Shown here: positions 1 through 10,684 of the stretch, piece after piece
Position numbering within the stretch: the stretch's first letter is position 1
How the letters are laid out: every line of letters begins with the position of its first letter
Assembly (NCBI RefSeq): GCF_009727055.1
Contig: NC_052354.1
Location: forward strand, 39,638,748-39,702,747
Length of the DNA: 64,000 nucleotides
From: Benincasa hispida
Taxonomy: Eukaryota; Streptophyta; Magnoliopsida; Cucurbitales; Cucurbitaceae
Direction: 5' to 3'
Position numbers and translations under genes: made by a program
Notes under the pieces: model-generated
The model's input: only the letters and a program-made list of their open reading frames with translations
Told to the model about the DNA's origin: nothing
Databases searched by the model: none

Positions 1-1025
1 GTTATCCTTCATCTAGTATAGTTCATTGATGTCCCTTGCGCTGAAAGACACTGTTTTCCTTTTTATGGTCACCACATCCTTGGTGCCATGCAGCCGTCCG
101 TGGTAAAAGTTGCATACTACCTCTGGAATAATAATGGTTGGGCACTGGCAAAATGTGTCCCATCCATGTTCTACGATTACGCTTGTAATCAGGTCTGGTA
201 GTGGCTTTGGCGCAGGGAAAAAGCAAATCTCCATCAGTAAGTCATCGTTCTCCTCCTTTCTTGATGGATGCACCTTTGCCAACGCGGGCTTGCTATTCTC
301 TACGACTGCTTTGCCCTTTTCCTTGATCAACACAAGGTGGGATTTCTGCCTTTGTTTTCTTTCTCGCTCCTTACGTTGTTCCTCTTTTTCCCATTCCGCA
401 AGTTCTTTTCCTTTCTTCTTTGTTAAGTGCTGCATGTTTGCTTGGCGCTTCTTCTCTTTCTCTTCCTTCTTCTTTTCCTCCTCTTCTGCCTTCTTTTTTT
501 TTTCTTCTTCTGCCTCTTCTCTTTCTTCTATTTCAAACTCTTTCTCAAACTACTCAGAGGCCAGCAAAAGGCGTTGTTCCTTTTCGAGCCTTCTTATCTC
601 CTCGATTCTCGAAATTTCATTATTGCAGTGCACCTCCTCATCTTGTAGTCTTCTCTTTCAATTACCCTCTGGGATGATGAGTTGTGCCCGTGCCATTTTT
701 TCCTCTTCTCTTCCTCCTCTTTTCTTTTCCTCTCCTGCTCTTCTAATGTGTCAATCAAAATTGGAGGGTCAATAGTTGACCCTTACGGGGCATTCTCCTT
801 GCGACGCCGCGTCAAGGGGGTAACATCTCCTTCTTCTCCTTCTTCAGTCGCAACCGTTTGTGTTGTTTTAGGTTGCGTTATTTCTCGAAGTTATATTGAT
901 TCCCCCTTGTCCTCCCTTACGGAGGTGGATTCTCCGTCCTTCTATGGGCTTGCAGCCTTCTTCTTTCTTTCTTTTTCCTTCTTCAAGCACCTTTCCTCAC
1001 ACTTGCGTTCTTTTCTCTCACTCTT

Positions 1026-1220
1026 TTCTTACTTCTTCTTCTCTCTAGCCTCCTTATCTTCTTCATCCTTCTTCTCTTTGATTTTATTCTCTGCTTTGTG
1101 ACTGTCTCTTATACACATCTAGATGTGTATAAGAGACAGGTGTTTTCTTGCTTCTTCTTCTCTCTAGCCTCCTCATCTTCTTCATCCTTCTTCTCTTTGA
1201 TTTTCTTCTCTGCTTTGCGA
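1026..1220. repeat. 76-bp near-duplicate flanking the first adaptor
   Basis: Bases 1026-1101 and 1145-1220 align over about 76 bases with roughly four substitutions, one copy on each side of the adaptor at 1102-1139. Because the copies are not identical, they probably come from two related repeat copies or haplotypes joined by the adaptor, not from a real tandem duplication. Confidence 0.8.
1102..1139. other. Tn5/Nextera mosaic-end junction (library adaptor artefact)
   Basis: CTGTCTCTTATACACATCT is followed at once by its reverse complement, a 38-base perfect palindrome. This is exactly the mosaic-end pair left at the circularisation junction of Nextera mate-pair libraries. It is not plant DNA. 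It produces the peptide SYTHLDVYKRQ in spurious ORFs. Confidence 0.97.
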
Positions 1221-1299
1221 TGATGGGATGGCTCACCTTCTCCAACCTTCCTTCCTTTGCTCTTCTTTTTCTTCTTTTTCTCCTCTTCCACCTCTGATT

Positions 1300-1337
1300 C
1301 TGTCTCTTATACACATCTAGATGTGTATAAGAGACAG
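1300..1337. other. second Tn5/Nextera mosaic-end junction
   Basis: The same 38-base palindrome as at 1102-1139, identical base for base. The 160 bases between the two junctions are probably a mate-pair fragment assembled as though contiguous. Confidence 0.97.
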
Positions 1338-1713
1338 TCCTCTGTCTCCTCCACCGTCACCTCCTTCGTAAGCAGTGGTTGGTTTATAACCCCAGCCTCG
1401 GGTAATCCTCCTTCTTTCTCCAGGTTACTCAGAATACTCCCAAGCACCTCTTTGTCATCTTGCTCTTCTTCGCACTTTCAGTGGAGACAGCTGGTGTTGA
1501 GAGTGGGGTGCTTTCAGAACTTTGCCCCCTTTTGAATAGGACTGGCCTGACTGCTAGAGGGTTTCACTGGGGTCTTTCGACGATTCGAGGAACAGTGTGT
1601 GGTTGGGCAACAAGACGAAAATTGGCAGCAAGAAATGCCACCTCTCGCATGGAAAGTTCGGTTGATGAAGGTGTTGAGGGTGAAACGGAAGGTTGGGAAG
1701 TTTGGTCTGCCAT

Positions 1714-2628
1714 GGATTCTTGAGTGAAAGGGAACTGGAAAATCGGTAGGGTTCTGGGAAGAAGAAAGCTCGATATGCAAAAGTTAGGGTTTCTTTTCGC
1801 AAAATGAAGCAAGTAACAGACTAAGACGAAGAAACTTGCTTTTATAGGTTCAGCCTTTATGAGCCCAACACGGATTCTGCGGTGGCAGGCCTCGAGCTAC
1901 TCATAAAGCCTGCCGTTTGCACTTCTCACATTTATGAATTTGCAAAGTCGTACGTCCTTTCAGCTGTAAATTCATCATGTCCTTGAGCTGAAGCGATTAG
2001 ACTTCTAGATTTGCAAAAAGAATTTTCTTTGGAGTTTTATTCTAATGGGCGCAAGGTAAAGAATTAACGCAATGAATTCATCAACACAAATGCATCTTTG
2101 CAGAGGATGGGCAACAATGCGTATATTCCCAAAACAACCCCTTAACTAAATGCATTTCTAGAGGATCAGACGCACGGTATTTCTACCAGCGCATCACTAC
2201 CTCAACATAGTGCATTTTTGCTAAGGACGGGCAAAGAACACATACGAGCACAATACACCCCTCAACGCAATGCATTTGAGTTGGATGATAGTAAAGTGTA
2301 TCTTATTGTACAATATGCACCCATTAACGCAATGCATACCAGATGTTGATTGTTTTATTATTAAAATTTTGTTTTTTTATTTTTATTATATATTTTTTTC
2401 TTCATCAACGCAAGCCATAAAGACCTTGTGGCAATCATTTTCTTCTTATTCAACAATCATTCACCAAGTTAAAGAATGACACATTAAAATACAAAAAAAG
2501 TTAAAAGAATTAAAGAAAGCACAGAAATAAATGCACGAGAGTTAATTAAAGAATAAATTCATAAAGTCATAAAAGTAGATTTAAAGAAGCAATAAATGAC
2601 AAGGTTCAAAAACAATAAAGATAGGAAT
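1714..2628. other. Non-coding spacer inside gypsy copy B
   Basis: This spacer lies between the gag remnant and the extra ORF. No coding potential is visible. It would hold pol in a complete element, so the element is an internal-deletion derivative. It carries the 60-bp tandem repeats listed separately and many copies of the short word ACGCAATG. Confidence 0.6.
2088..2345 (-). repeat. Imperfect 60-bp tandem repeat, copy B
   Basis: Four to five units of about 60 bases recur, each with a core like ACGCAATGCATTT followed by a GGACGGGCAA-type word and an ACACCCCTCAAC-type end. The same array is present in copy A at 14338-14605. Confidence 0.6.
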
Positions 2629-3240
2629 TTAGAAAGCATTTAAACATAGTTTTGAGATATGGACAGGAAGACAGTGTTCCCTGATTAGCGCAATCCACAT
2701 CTCTGCAGGCGATCCACCTTGCCTGCCCAATGTCTTTAGGGACATTTCTCCTTTCCATGAGATCTGGGCTTCAGAGTTGTTGGGTAATGTTCCAGGTGCT
2801 CTATTTCTAAGTTCAGAAGCCAGCTGCCCCACTTGAATCTCCAAATTTCTTATTGAAGACGCCTGCGCCTGTATCACCGCATCATTTTTATCCATGTACT
2901 GCTTGAGTAGAGCCTCCAATGAGCTTCTAGAGGTGTATGAAGATGAGGGTTGTTGGTTGTGCGATTGCCTTTGTTGAATTGCATCATTAGAATTGTGGTG
3001 AAAAGAAGGAGGGTTTCCCCAATTCCTTGAATTGCCACTCTGATGGTTGCTTGGCCCTCCTTGGATAGGATTCTCTCCCCAACCGAAATTAGGATGGTTC
3101 CTCGAACCAGGATTATATGTGTTGCTGAAGGGGTTGTTCTGGATGGCGCATACTTTCTGGACGTTTGATGGGTACATGTCTACCGCATGCGCCCCTCCAC
3201 AATTAACGCAACTAATTTCGGCCACTTGAGATGATGCAGT
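2629..3240 (-). pseudogene. gag C-terminal remnant (Ty3/gypsy, Athila/Tat-like)
   Basis: The minus-strand ORF of 198 residues (3225-2629) carries a partial CCHC-type knuckle (CVNCGGAHAVDMYPSN, in which the last Cys position reads as Tyr-Pro), then NTYNPGSRNHPNFGWG and an Asn/Gln-rich linker. A helical segment follows (SSIRNLEIQVGQLASEL, then RNRAPGTLP). This order is the usual C-terminal part of gag in Athila/Tat elements, where it helps package the RNA. The N-terminal capsid part is absent: the frame opens only about 50 bases from the LTR edge. After the helix the frame drifts into unrelated residues. No protease or RT follows, so the element cannot be autonomous. Confidence 0.8.
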
Positions 3241-3274
3241 AGGTTGCGCTGTTTGTTAGGAGATGGCTCCTTGG

Positions 3275-3370
3275 TAAAAATGGGGTGTTATGCTGTGTTA
3301 TCTCTTATGCACATTACGTCTGATTATATGCGTTGTTAATGATATGCTTGTAGTATGCTATGGAATAATG
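3275..3370 (-). mobile_element. 3' end of the gypsy LTR belonging to copy B
   Basis: These 96 bases match the stretch of the copy A LTR that ends in the TAATG at about 15470 and continue the LTR broken at 7838. The interruption is the solo LTR at 3371-7837. Together with 7838-9547 this forms the minus-strand 5' LTR of copy B. Confidence 0.7.
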
Positions 3371-4595
3371 TGATAACTTGTAGAAATACAAGTTATTTAT
3401 GCTGTCTTATTTAGATATTGCGGCCAAAAGAGAGGAAAGTTACGTCAATTGTATGAAAATTGGCTAAGAAACACAATAATTATAAATTGTCGCAAATACA
3501 CCCACTAAGACCATTAAGATGGTAGAAAAGGATATTTCAAGTCTAATTTGCAGGAAACCAAGTCACCGCTTGCGATCAAGGCTCAGAGAGAAACTGAACA
3601 ACGCATCTCCGTCGTATTGCGCCCGTCAAATCAATACTGAAGAGATGATCAACGCAATGACGGCGCAATGCGACAGTCGATCAAGAGCTGAACTTCAACC
3701 ACATGCGGTAATAAAAAACAACACTGCATACGGACACACGATTGAAAGATGCAAATGAGCAGTGCAAACACGGAGGATTATGACACGTGTACAACTAACC
3801 ATTGTGCATATTCGACGGAATGATTGCATAAAGAAGGAATATTTATTCCACCATTTTTGGACTTTCCATAAAAAAAATTGGGGACCACAAGACAGAGAGT
3901 CAAAGCCTTCAGCCTATAAATACCTTAAAAAGTTCACTGAAAGATATACTTGATACGGGGGATAATTGATACGAGGCTATTGAGAGAGAGCTAATCTGAT
4001 TGTTGATCTGAGGAAATTCAGGAAAAGAAGAGACAAGGCCAAGAGGTGAGTCTCAGTGCAATTCTGCCAAATCCCCACCAAGAAGCTCTGTACTTAGATC
4101 CCTTCTACCGATTGAGCAAGCCTGAGAGGGAAGCTCATCCTTCCATTCACTCCTTAGATGCCGGCAAGCGATTCTCCATTCCAGATCTGTGCCAAAATGT
4201 TGGCGCTTATTTGTATTTTTTTCTAACTCTCATTCATCAATTGTATTTCATCTTCTTAATCTCTTCATTCACAACCATGTATCAGACGCTTGATTTTATA
4301 GTTAATTGTCATGATCAATCTCATTTCCACATTTCTGTCTATTTTCGAACCTCCATTAATCGATTTCTCCATGATGTTTTCTTAATCCCTTGGTGATTAA
4401 TATGAATTAAACAAGTACTTAATCTGTGCTAAAGAAATAAAGATGTTTAGCTAAAGCATGCTAGACGACATCTTCACCTTTGAGAGCAGAAGTAAAGATG
4501 CCATTCTGATCTGTCGAGAGAAGGTTAGAAGAATGTATTAGCTAAAGCAAGAAGTACTTCTATAGATGGAAGCAACCTTACATTCACTACGTTTA

Positions 4596-7114
4596 TGTAA
4601 GACCCTAACACTAAATCTAAAGTGGGAGGTTAAATAGAGAAGAAAAATCCTAAGTAAGGATATTGGAACAAAGGGTGGAAAACTTTAAAATTATCCAAAA
4701 AGGTAACCAAAGGTCCAAACGCCTATGAAGGGCTTAAAACATGTGGGATGCAAGAATGCATGGAGGATGGAAGCAAGAAGACTTGAAAAATGGCTAAAGG
4801 TTGCATACAACCAATGCAAAGGCATACATGAGCCGTGCGGACATGGGCAAGAAGCAATGCGTCGAGTGAGCATGCTAGGCGCACAGCCCAAGGCTCAAGG
4901 ACAAGCAATACAGGCCATGCGCCAAGCGCGCAGTCCATGCGTCAAGGATAAGCGAACAGACCATGCGTAGCGCGCAACCATGCGTCGATAGTGTATGCCA
5001 AGTGGCCCTGCCTATGTGTCGAACAGGCAAGTGGGCAAGCCATCCTATGCGTCGAAGCACTGCCGAGTCTGTCAAGCAGCCATGTGTTGATACGCTATGC
5101 AAGCGCATGCCCAAGAGGTGAGGCACACCTACGCGATCGAGCATGCCTAAGCGGCCAAGCGTGCAACACCTAGGCAGCACGCCCATGCATCAATGGTCAG
5201 CACCGTGCGTCCATGCTTAATAGGCCAAGCAAGCATACCTAGCAAGCCGTGCGTCGAGGGTGAGTGCCAGCCTATGCGTTGGTGATAGCCGACTCATGCG
5301 ATGGCTAAAGTGGACTTTGATGAAGAAAGGTGAGTTGTTATGCGTTAAGGATAACAGGTAAGGCTAATTTTATGAAACTCAAGGGAAGATGCCAATGGTA
5401 TACGAGCATAAGTCTTAAACAATTTAAATAGAGAAATATGTTAGTATTAAGTGATTTAAGTTGAAAAAAGAGGATCATACAAAGTTTAGTAGGAGCTGGA
5501 CAAAAAAAGATTTCATGCAATTGAAGTCCTTAATTCACCCAAGTAAGAGGTGGGTGAAGGAGATTTCATACAAAAAGGAGATTTGGCTGGAAAGCTGAGA
5601 TGAGAAACAACTCAAGGCTAGCTGGGTAGACTAAGTGTTGGCAGCTCCAAAGTGAGAGAAATGGGAGTTGAGTTGTCACTACGGGAGTGTTTTGGATAGG
5701 CTATAAATAGAGGGTTGGGCAAGAGGAATTTATTCATACCATCACCTAAATCTTGTGTTGAGAGCATATTTAGAGAGTTACATTTGAGTTATTTAGACTA
5801 CCAAATTGATTGAAGATCAAAAAGAAATAAAGGTTGCGTTGGTGAGGCATTGAGTCAGCCGGACGCACAGCCAGCTTACACCATGTGTGCACGGCTTGCA
5901 GCACTTGCGTCCATTCGCACGTCTCGCTCGACGCATCCCACGCACTAGCCCATCACAGCTGCCTTCCCCGTGCGATGCATCACGCCCAGCTGCAATGCAC
6001 GCCCAACGCGTCAACCCCCTGTGCGGCACAGCATGCCCACCCTACCTACTGTCCAAATGCCCAGCTGCCTACCATGGTCTTAAATACACCTCTAAAGAGG
6101 TTAATTGAGGATCTTGGCAAAATTGGAGGTGAGTAAGCTGGGATTTTCATTATATAATGTATTTTGGCTATTTTGACATTATTTATTATATAACAAGTAT
6201 TAATTGAGGAATTTCCATTGATATGGGGAATTCTCAAGAAGGTATCCTTAAGGTGATTTTTAGTGGAAAAACTTGCTTGCAGTGAGTGTTTACTTTGTTT
6301 TATACATTCATGTGTGAATATATGCATTGTAAGTGCAAAATGCATGTTGATGATGTGTATGTTGTTGCCATGATATTGTTTGTGAAATTTCTACGGAAAC
6401 TGAGATTATACCCAACTACATAAGTTTAGCATGCTTAATAAAGGTTGCTTTGGCGGGAAAATATATCGGCTTGGTCGGTAGGAAATAATAGTCGGTGACG
6501 ACCGTCGGAAATATATCAAGTTACCTAAGCATGACTTACGGGAAAAGAATTGTCGATGTGCACATTGGCGGGAAAAGGGGTTATAGGAAAGTTTCATAAA
6601 AGTTTTGTTATGATTGATAATGTGTCCATGAATATGAGCATGCCACGTATAGCATGGAACTGGAGGATGATGATTGAATGAATGTACAATGATTCATGCA
6701 TAATTATATTGGAATTATGATTATATGATTGACTTCCAAAATATGTTTTGCAAAGTGATTATTATTTTAAAAGCACACTCATGGGCTTAGTAGCTCACAC
6801 TCTTCCAAGTATTTTCTTATATCCCTCCTAGGTAGCAAAGCAGAGCGTTCAGGAAGGAGTCTACCAACCACAACACACCAGGAATTGTAAATGCTCAGGG
6901 CACGGCTCGGGTCATGAATAAAGAATATACGAAAATTGAACTATGTGTATGAAAGTTTGATAGGGTGTTGTAAACATGTTGAAATTTTTAATAGATGGGG
7001 GAAGGGGGGGGGAAGGGAAATGTTAATTTAAATGTTGTCTTGGAATACTACTGGTGTACCCTCACACTCTCTTCCAAGTCTTTGGGGGGCTAAGGCTAGG
7101 GATGGGGTATGACA
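4596..7114. mobile_element. 2.5-kb solo LTR nested in the solo LTR
   Basis: It starts TGTAAGACCCTAAC and ends GGGGTATGACA, with a 5-bp duplication GTTTA at 4591-4595 and 7115-7119. Rejoining the flanks restores the LTR sequence seen at 28570-28640. There is no pol motif inside. The length and termini suggest a gypsy LTR of Del/Tekay type, but orientation and lineage are not certain. It contains two GC-rich stretches (4830-5310 and 5830-6060) that stand out from the AT-rich surroundings. Confidence 0.8.
4830..5310. repeat. GC-rich degenerate short repeat inside the solo LTR
   Basis: The word CATGCGTCGA or close variants recurs at irregular spacing, roughly every 20-40 bases, mixed with AAGCGCGC and AAGCATGCC words. 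A related GC-rich block lies at 5830-6060. ORFs across it are by-products of the low stop-codon density and have no recognisable domain. Confidence 0.6.
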
Positions 7115-7837
7115 GTTTATCCTCGTTTCACCACAGAGAATATGGGAACACGGCTGATTCACCGAGAGGTGTACGCCAGGGAAAAGCGGAACCGTACAAG
7201 CCTTTAAAGCAATTAAGAAATTTGCGCTTGGGTTATATTAATTATCTTTCTCTTTCTGTTTTTCACACATAAGCCTTGCCACCACATACACGATCTTTGT
7301 ATAATCTTCAGAGTCAGTCTCACCCTTGGTATCTTGTATCATGTAACCTGTATCTTGTATCATCATAGCTTAGGTTTATTTTATAGCACTTTACTTTCAT
7401 CGCAATTTACTTCATTACCGCATTTTTATCGTTTATCTACTTTACTGCACAATTTACTTTATTGCATTTTTAAATACTTGTACAAACAACACTTTTATTA
7501 ATTTGAAAGAAACCCCTGATCGCATATATCACAAATATAACGCAATTAACCTAAAACAATCCCTGTGTTCGACCTCGGATCACACGAAAACTTGCGGCGA
7601 AATTATTTTGGTTTCAACGCAAGGAAACTTGTGACAACGCACAACATACTACAAGAACATTCATTAATAACACACAACTAGAAGTAGTATCGTATATCAT
7701 CGCAATCATCAATCCGTGGTCTTGAACCTTGCTTGCATCATTGTTAGTTTTATTGTCACATCAAGTTTATGGCACCTTTTCGGGGAACTGGTTAATGTGA
7801 AACTTGTATGACAATAGGACTTAAAATTTGCATGTCA

Positions 7838-9547
7838 TAATGTGTGTCACAAGTTTCTTTACGCTAAAAACAAGTATAATTCAAATGCAAGTTTCTCAGA
7901 ATAATATGATGTCGAACACAGGGATTTTTTTTGTTAAAACTTTACTTTGTGATACATGGGACCGTTTAACAATGAATAAAGAATTGGGTTTATACAGGAA
8001 TTTAAATTGCGATTGAAATAAAATTTGCGTTAATAAAATAAAGTTGCGTTGTTAAAATAAAAATCCTAAACTAATATGATACAAGATACAAGATACATGA
8101 TACATGATACTAGGTCGAGACTGACTGATGAAGTTATACAAAGGATCTTTGGTATGCGATGGCAAGTTCTATTGAGTGAAGCTGAATGGGAAAGAGTAAA
8201 TAGTAAAAACAACGCAAGTTTGTCAATTGCGTTAAAGATACAACTGAAGGTTCTGCTTTCCCTTGGCAGTTACACCTCTTGGTGATCGGTTGTGTTCCCA
8301 TATCTCTATGGTGAAACAGGGATGAACGTGATGAACGCAAGGTTGTTTCCATCTCTGGAAATACTTCTTGCTTTAGTTAACGCATTCTTCCAACCCTTTC
8401 TCGATAGGCAGAATAACATCTTCACTTCTGCTTTCACAGGTGAAGATGTCGTCGAGCATGCTTTAGCTAAACTTAATTATTTCCTTAACACAAATTAACT
8501 TAATTCTTGCTAATTACCCAGGGAATTAGGAAAACATCATGGAGAAAATGGATTATGGATGAACAAAAAGAGATAGAGAGATGATGATGGTAATGATCAT
8601 AACATTTAATACTAAGATTAGGCGTTTGATACATGGTGTGAATGAAAGATTAAGGAAGATGAATACAAATGATGAAATAGAGATTAGAAACGAATACAGA
8701 AAGAGTGTCAACGTCTTGACACAGATCCTGAATAGAGGTTGTGCTTGTTGGCGTGTGAAAGTGGTGGAGAGGAAAGGGTCCCTCTCAGGCTTGCTTTCCC
8801 GGTAGAAGTGACCTTCACATAGAGCTTCAACTACGGGGATTGGAAGGATTCTTTGCTTAGATACTCACCTCTCGGCTTTATCTCGTGATTCTGCTCGAAT
8901 CTACTTTGGAAGTCACTTCAAACCAGTTTCTCTCTCAAAATCAATATATGCACGTCTCTATGTATTCAGGTATATCTTTCAGTGAATTTGCAGAAGCTAT
9001 TTATAGGCGAAGCTTGGCTCTTTGACTTTATGGTCCCCACTGTATGGTTATGGTAGTTCCTGAAATGGCAGAGTGAATATTCCTTCTATTATGTAATCAT
9101 CCTATCAGAAATGCACAACTAAAAGCTGCACACTTGTCAGAATCCTCCGCAAATGCGTTGTTCTTTACATCTTCGATCGATCGCCGCATGCAGTGTTATT
9201 TTTTATTACCGCATGCGGGTCAAATTGCATTGGTCGCTAGAGCTTGTCGCATGCGCTGTCATTGCGTTGATTATCCCTTCATTCTTGATCGATGGGCGCA
9301 ATGCGACGTAGATGTGTTGTTCTTTTAATCTTTGAGCCATGAACGAATGCGGTGATTGATTTCCTGCAAAACAGAAATTGAAACACTCTATTCTACCATC
9401 GCAATGGTGTTAGTGGGTGTATTGACGACATTTTATAATTTTCGCATTTCTTAGCCAATTTCTATACTATCGACGCAACTTTCCTTTCTTTTTGCCGTAA
9501 TACCTAAATAAAACAGTATAAATAACTTGTATTTCTACAAGTTATCA
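7838..9547 (-). mobile_element. 5' LTR of gypsy copy B (main part)
   Basis: On the minus strand it starts TGATAACTTGTAG at 9547 and matches the copy A LTR at 15273-16788 over its whole length, including the run GATACAAGATACA near 8080 and the hairpin region near 8420. It continues at 3370-3275 across the nested solo LTR. It is immediately preceded, at 9548, by the same Copia sequence that precedes the copy A LTR. Confidence 0.8.
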
Positions 9548-10450
9548 GTCCACCCTTTGGATTCTCACTCCAAGAATACCGAGGGCTTCGAGTGGTCGTG
9601 TCGTCCCTGGTTGTTGTTGGTTCGTGCAGTACTGATCATGTAGACGATCGTGGTGCTATTAGACAACTGTTTGATAGACGATAAGGAGTGTGAGGAGTTC
9701 GCTTTCGCTGAATCGAGTTTGATTTTAGAAAGTCTTCAACTGATACGTTTCTCTCGGTCTTTTGTATTTTATTTGTTAAATCATGCCAGTAATTAGTCTT
9801 ACTATGCATATCTATTTGGTCGAATGTATATGTGGTAATTCTGTCACAATGAAATCAGAAAGATCCATTTCCGCTCATAGCCAATCTTGTTTAAGAGTTC
9901 CTTCAATACAGAGCCCACAACTCCTAGATTCTCACACCAAGAATACCAAGGTAACTGTTGTGATGGTGTTCTAAATTTGTTCGTGGATCGAGTTGGACTT
10001 GATTAGGATCAAGGCTCATTCAGACATTCATGGAGCTCGTGTTCTATTCGTTGCGTTCGAGTGCTGCTTTGGAGCATTGGAAATCGGTCGAGGGATACTT
10101 GAAGAATTGTTATTCAAAGGTATGCATACTCCATCCCTTGTATTCTCTTGTATCATGCTGTAATTTCTGATTATGAATAATCTGTTAATCTTCATTTAAG
10201 ATAGTAATTGTTTGTGTTCATTCTGAATGGGATTTGGAACGATCCACTTCTGCTACTCATGGATATCTCTGTTTAGATTTCCTTTAATTGGTATCAGAGC
10301 CAGGTTGTTCTGATATTACAAATTCTATTGTTGTATTGAACTTCTTTTACAACCGTGGTGGGTTTTAAGTTTTCTACAATGCGTTTAAGAGTTAAATGTG
10401 TTTGTGGATGTGTGGATGGATGTTTACGGGATGGTTACCTCTGTTTAAAT
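9548..10450 (+). mobile_element. Copia LTR end, primer site and leader fragment (duplicate of 16789-18018)
   Basis: This segment matches 16789-18018 closely, starting exactly at the gypsy LTR edge with TCCACCCTTTGGATTCTC. It contains the end of a Copia LTR, a primer-binding site at 10289-10300 and about 150 bases of leader. It stops at 10450 inside GTTTAAAT, where sequence jumps back into gypsy LTR. There is no coding region. It is the flank carried along by the tandem duplication. Confidence 0.75.
10289..10300 (+). promoter_or_regulatory. Copia primer-binding site
   Basis: TGGTATCAGAGC is the standard complement of the initiator-methionine tRNA 3' end used by plant Copia elements to prime minus-strand DNA. 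The upstream CCTTTAAT marks the approximate LTR end. Confidence 0.85.
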
Positions 10451-10670
10451 ATCTTTGAGCCATGAACGCATGCGGTGACTGATTTCCTGCAAAAGAGAAA
10501 ATGAAACACCCTATTCTACCATCGCAATGGTGTTAGTGGGTGTATTGACGACATTTTATAATTTTCGCATTTCTTAGCCAATTTCTATACTATCGACGCA
10601 ACTTTCCTTTCTTTCTACCGCAATATCTAAATAAAACAGTATAAATAACTTGTATTTCTACAAGTTATCA
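10451..10670 (-). mobile_element. Truncated 3' LTR of gypsy copy A (220 bp)
   Basis: These 220 bases match 9328-9547 base for base in layout and nearly in sequence. On the minus strand it starts TGATAACTTGTAG at 10670, directly after the polypurine tract, and is cut off after 220 bases by the Copia leader. Confidence 0.85.
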
Positions 10671-10684
10671 CACCCCCAAAATTT
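10671..10684 (-). promoter_or_regulatory. Polypurine tract of gypsy copy A
   Basis: Minus strand AAATTTTGGGGGTG abuts the LTR start TGATAAC, as expected for the plus-strand DNA primer of an LTR retrotransposon. Confidence 0.8.

Larger units (their letters stand above)
1..1713 (-). pseudogene. Athila-like extra ORF (putative plant transposon protein), copy B, 5' part
   Basis: The minus strand encodes, in several broken frames, a protein that starts at the ATG at 1713 (MADQTSQPSVSPS), continues through a long Lys/Glu-rich coiled-coil stretch (runs such as EEQRKERERKQRQK near 330-400), and enters a conserved domain at 13-170 (GWDTFCQCPTIIIPEVV, then NFYHGRLHGTKD and SFSARDINELY). That order matches the 'putative plant transposon protein' family carried as an extra ORF by Athila/Tat gypsy elements. 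The function is unknown, and it is not an enzyme I can identify. It runs off the left edge. Two adaptor junctions and frameshifts break it. A homologous copy lies at 11427-13608. The family call rests on recalled motif similarity. The start is chosen because the same reading frame opens with a typical low-complexity Ser/Pro N-terminus; an upstream ATG at 1812 is an alternative. Confidence 0.65.
3371..7837 (+). mobile_element. Solo LTR of the gypsy family, antiparallel to its target LTR
   Basis: It begins TGATAACTTGTAG and ends CATGTCA, and is flanked by the 5-bp direct repeat TAATG (3366-3370 and 7838-7842). The target sequence reads through TAATG uninterrupted in the sister LTR at 15273-16788, which confirms the insertion. 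The two blocks 3371-4595 and 7120-7837 resemble the solo LTR at 27600-29269. No internal region is present, so it arose by LTR-LTR recombination. It is split by another solo LTR at 4596-7114. Near its end there is a primer-site-like word (TGGCACCTTTTCGGGGA). Confidence 0.85.

Noticed and set aside
110..1101. Plus-strand Ser/Phe-rich ORFs (221, 139 and 85 residues)
   Set aside because: These are antisense shadows of the Lys/Glu-rich minus-strand ORF; low-complexity complement only.
1084..1535. ORFs with the peptide SYTHLDVYKRQ
   Set aside because: They are translations of the adaptor palindrome, not proteins.
4691..5186. Overlapping ORFs on both strands in the GC-rich block
   Set aside because: Stop codons are rare because the block is GC-rich. 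No domain, and the frames follow the repeat words.
7761..7787. LTR end of the solo LTR at 7760, with primer site and leader after it
   Set aside because: The TSD TAATG and CA end at 7837, and the matching structure in copy A, place the LTR end at 7837; the earlier site is internal.
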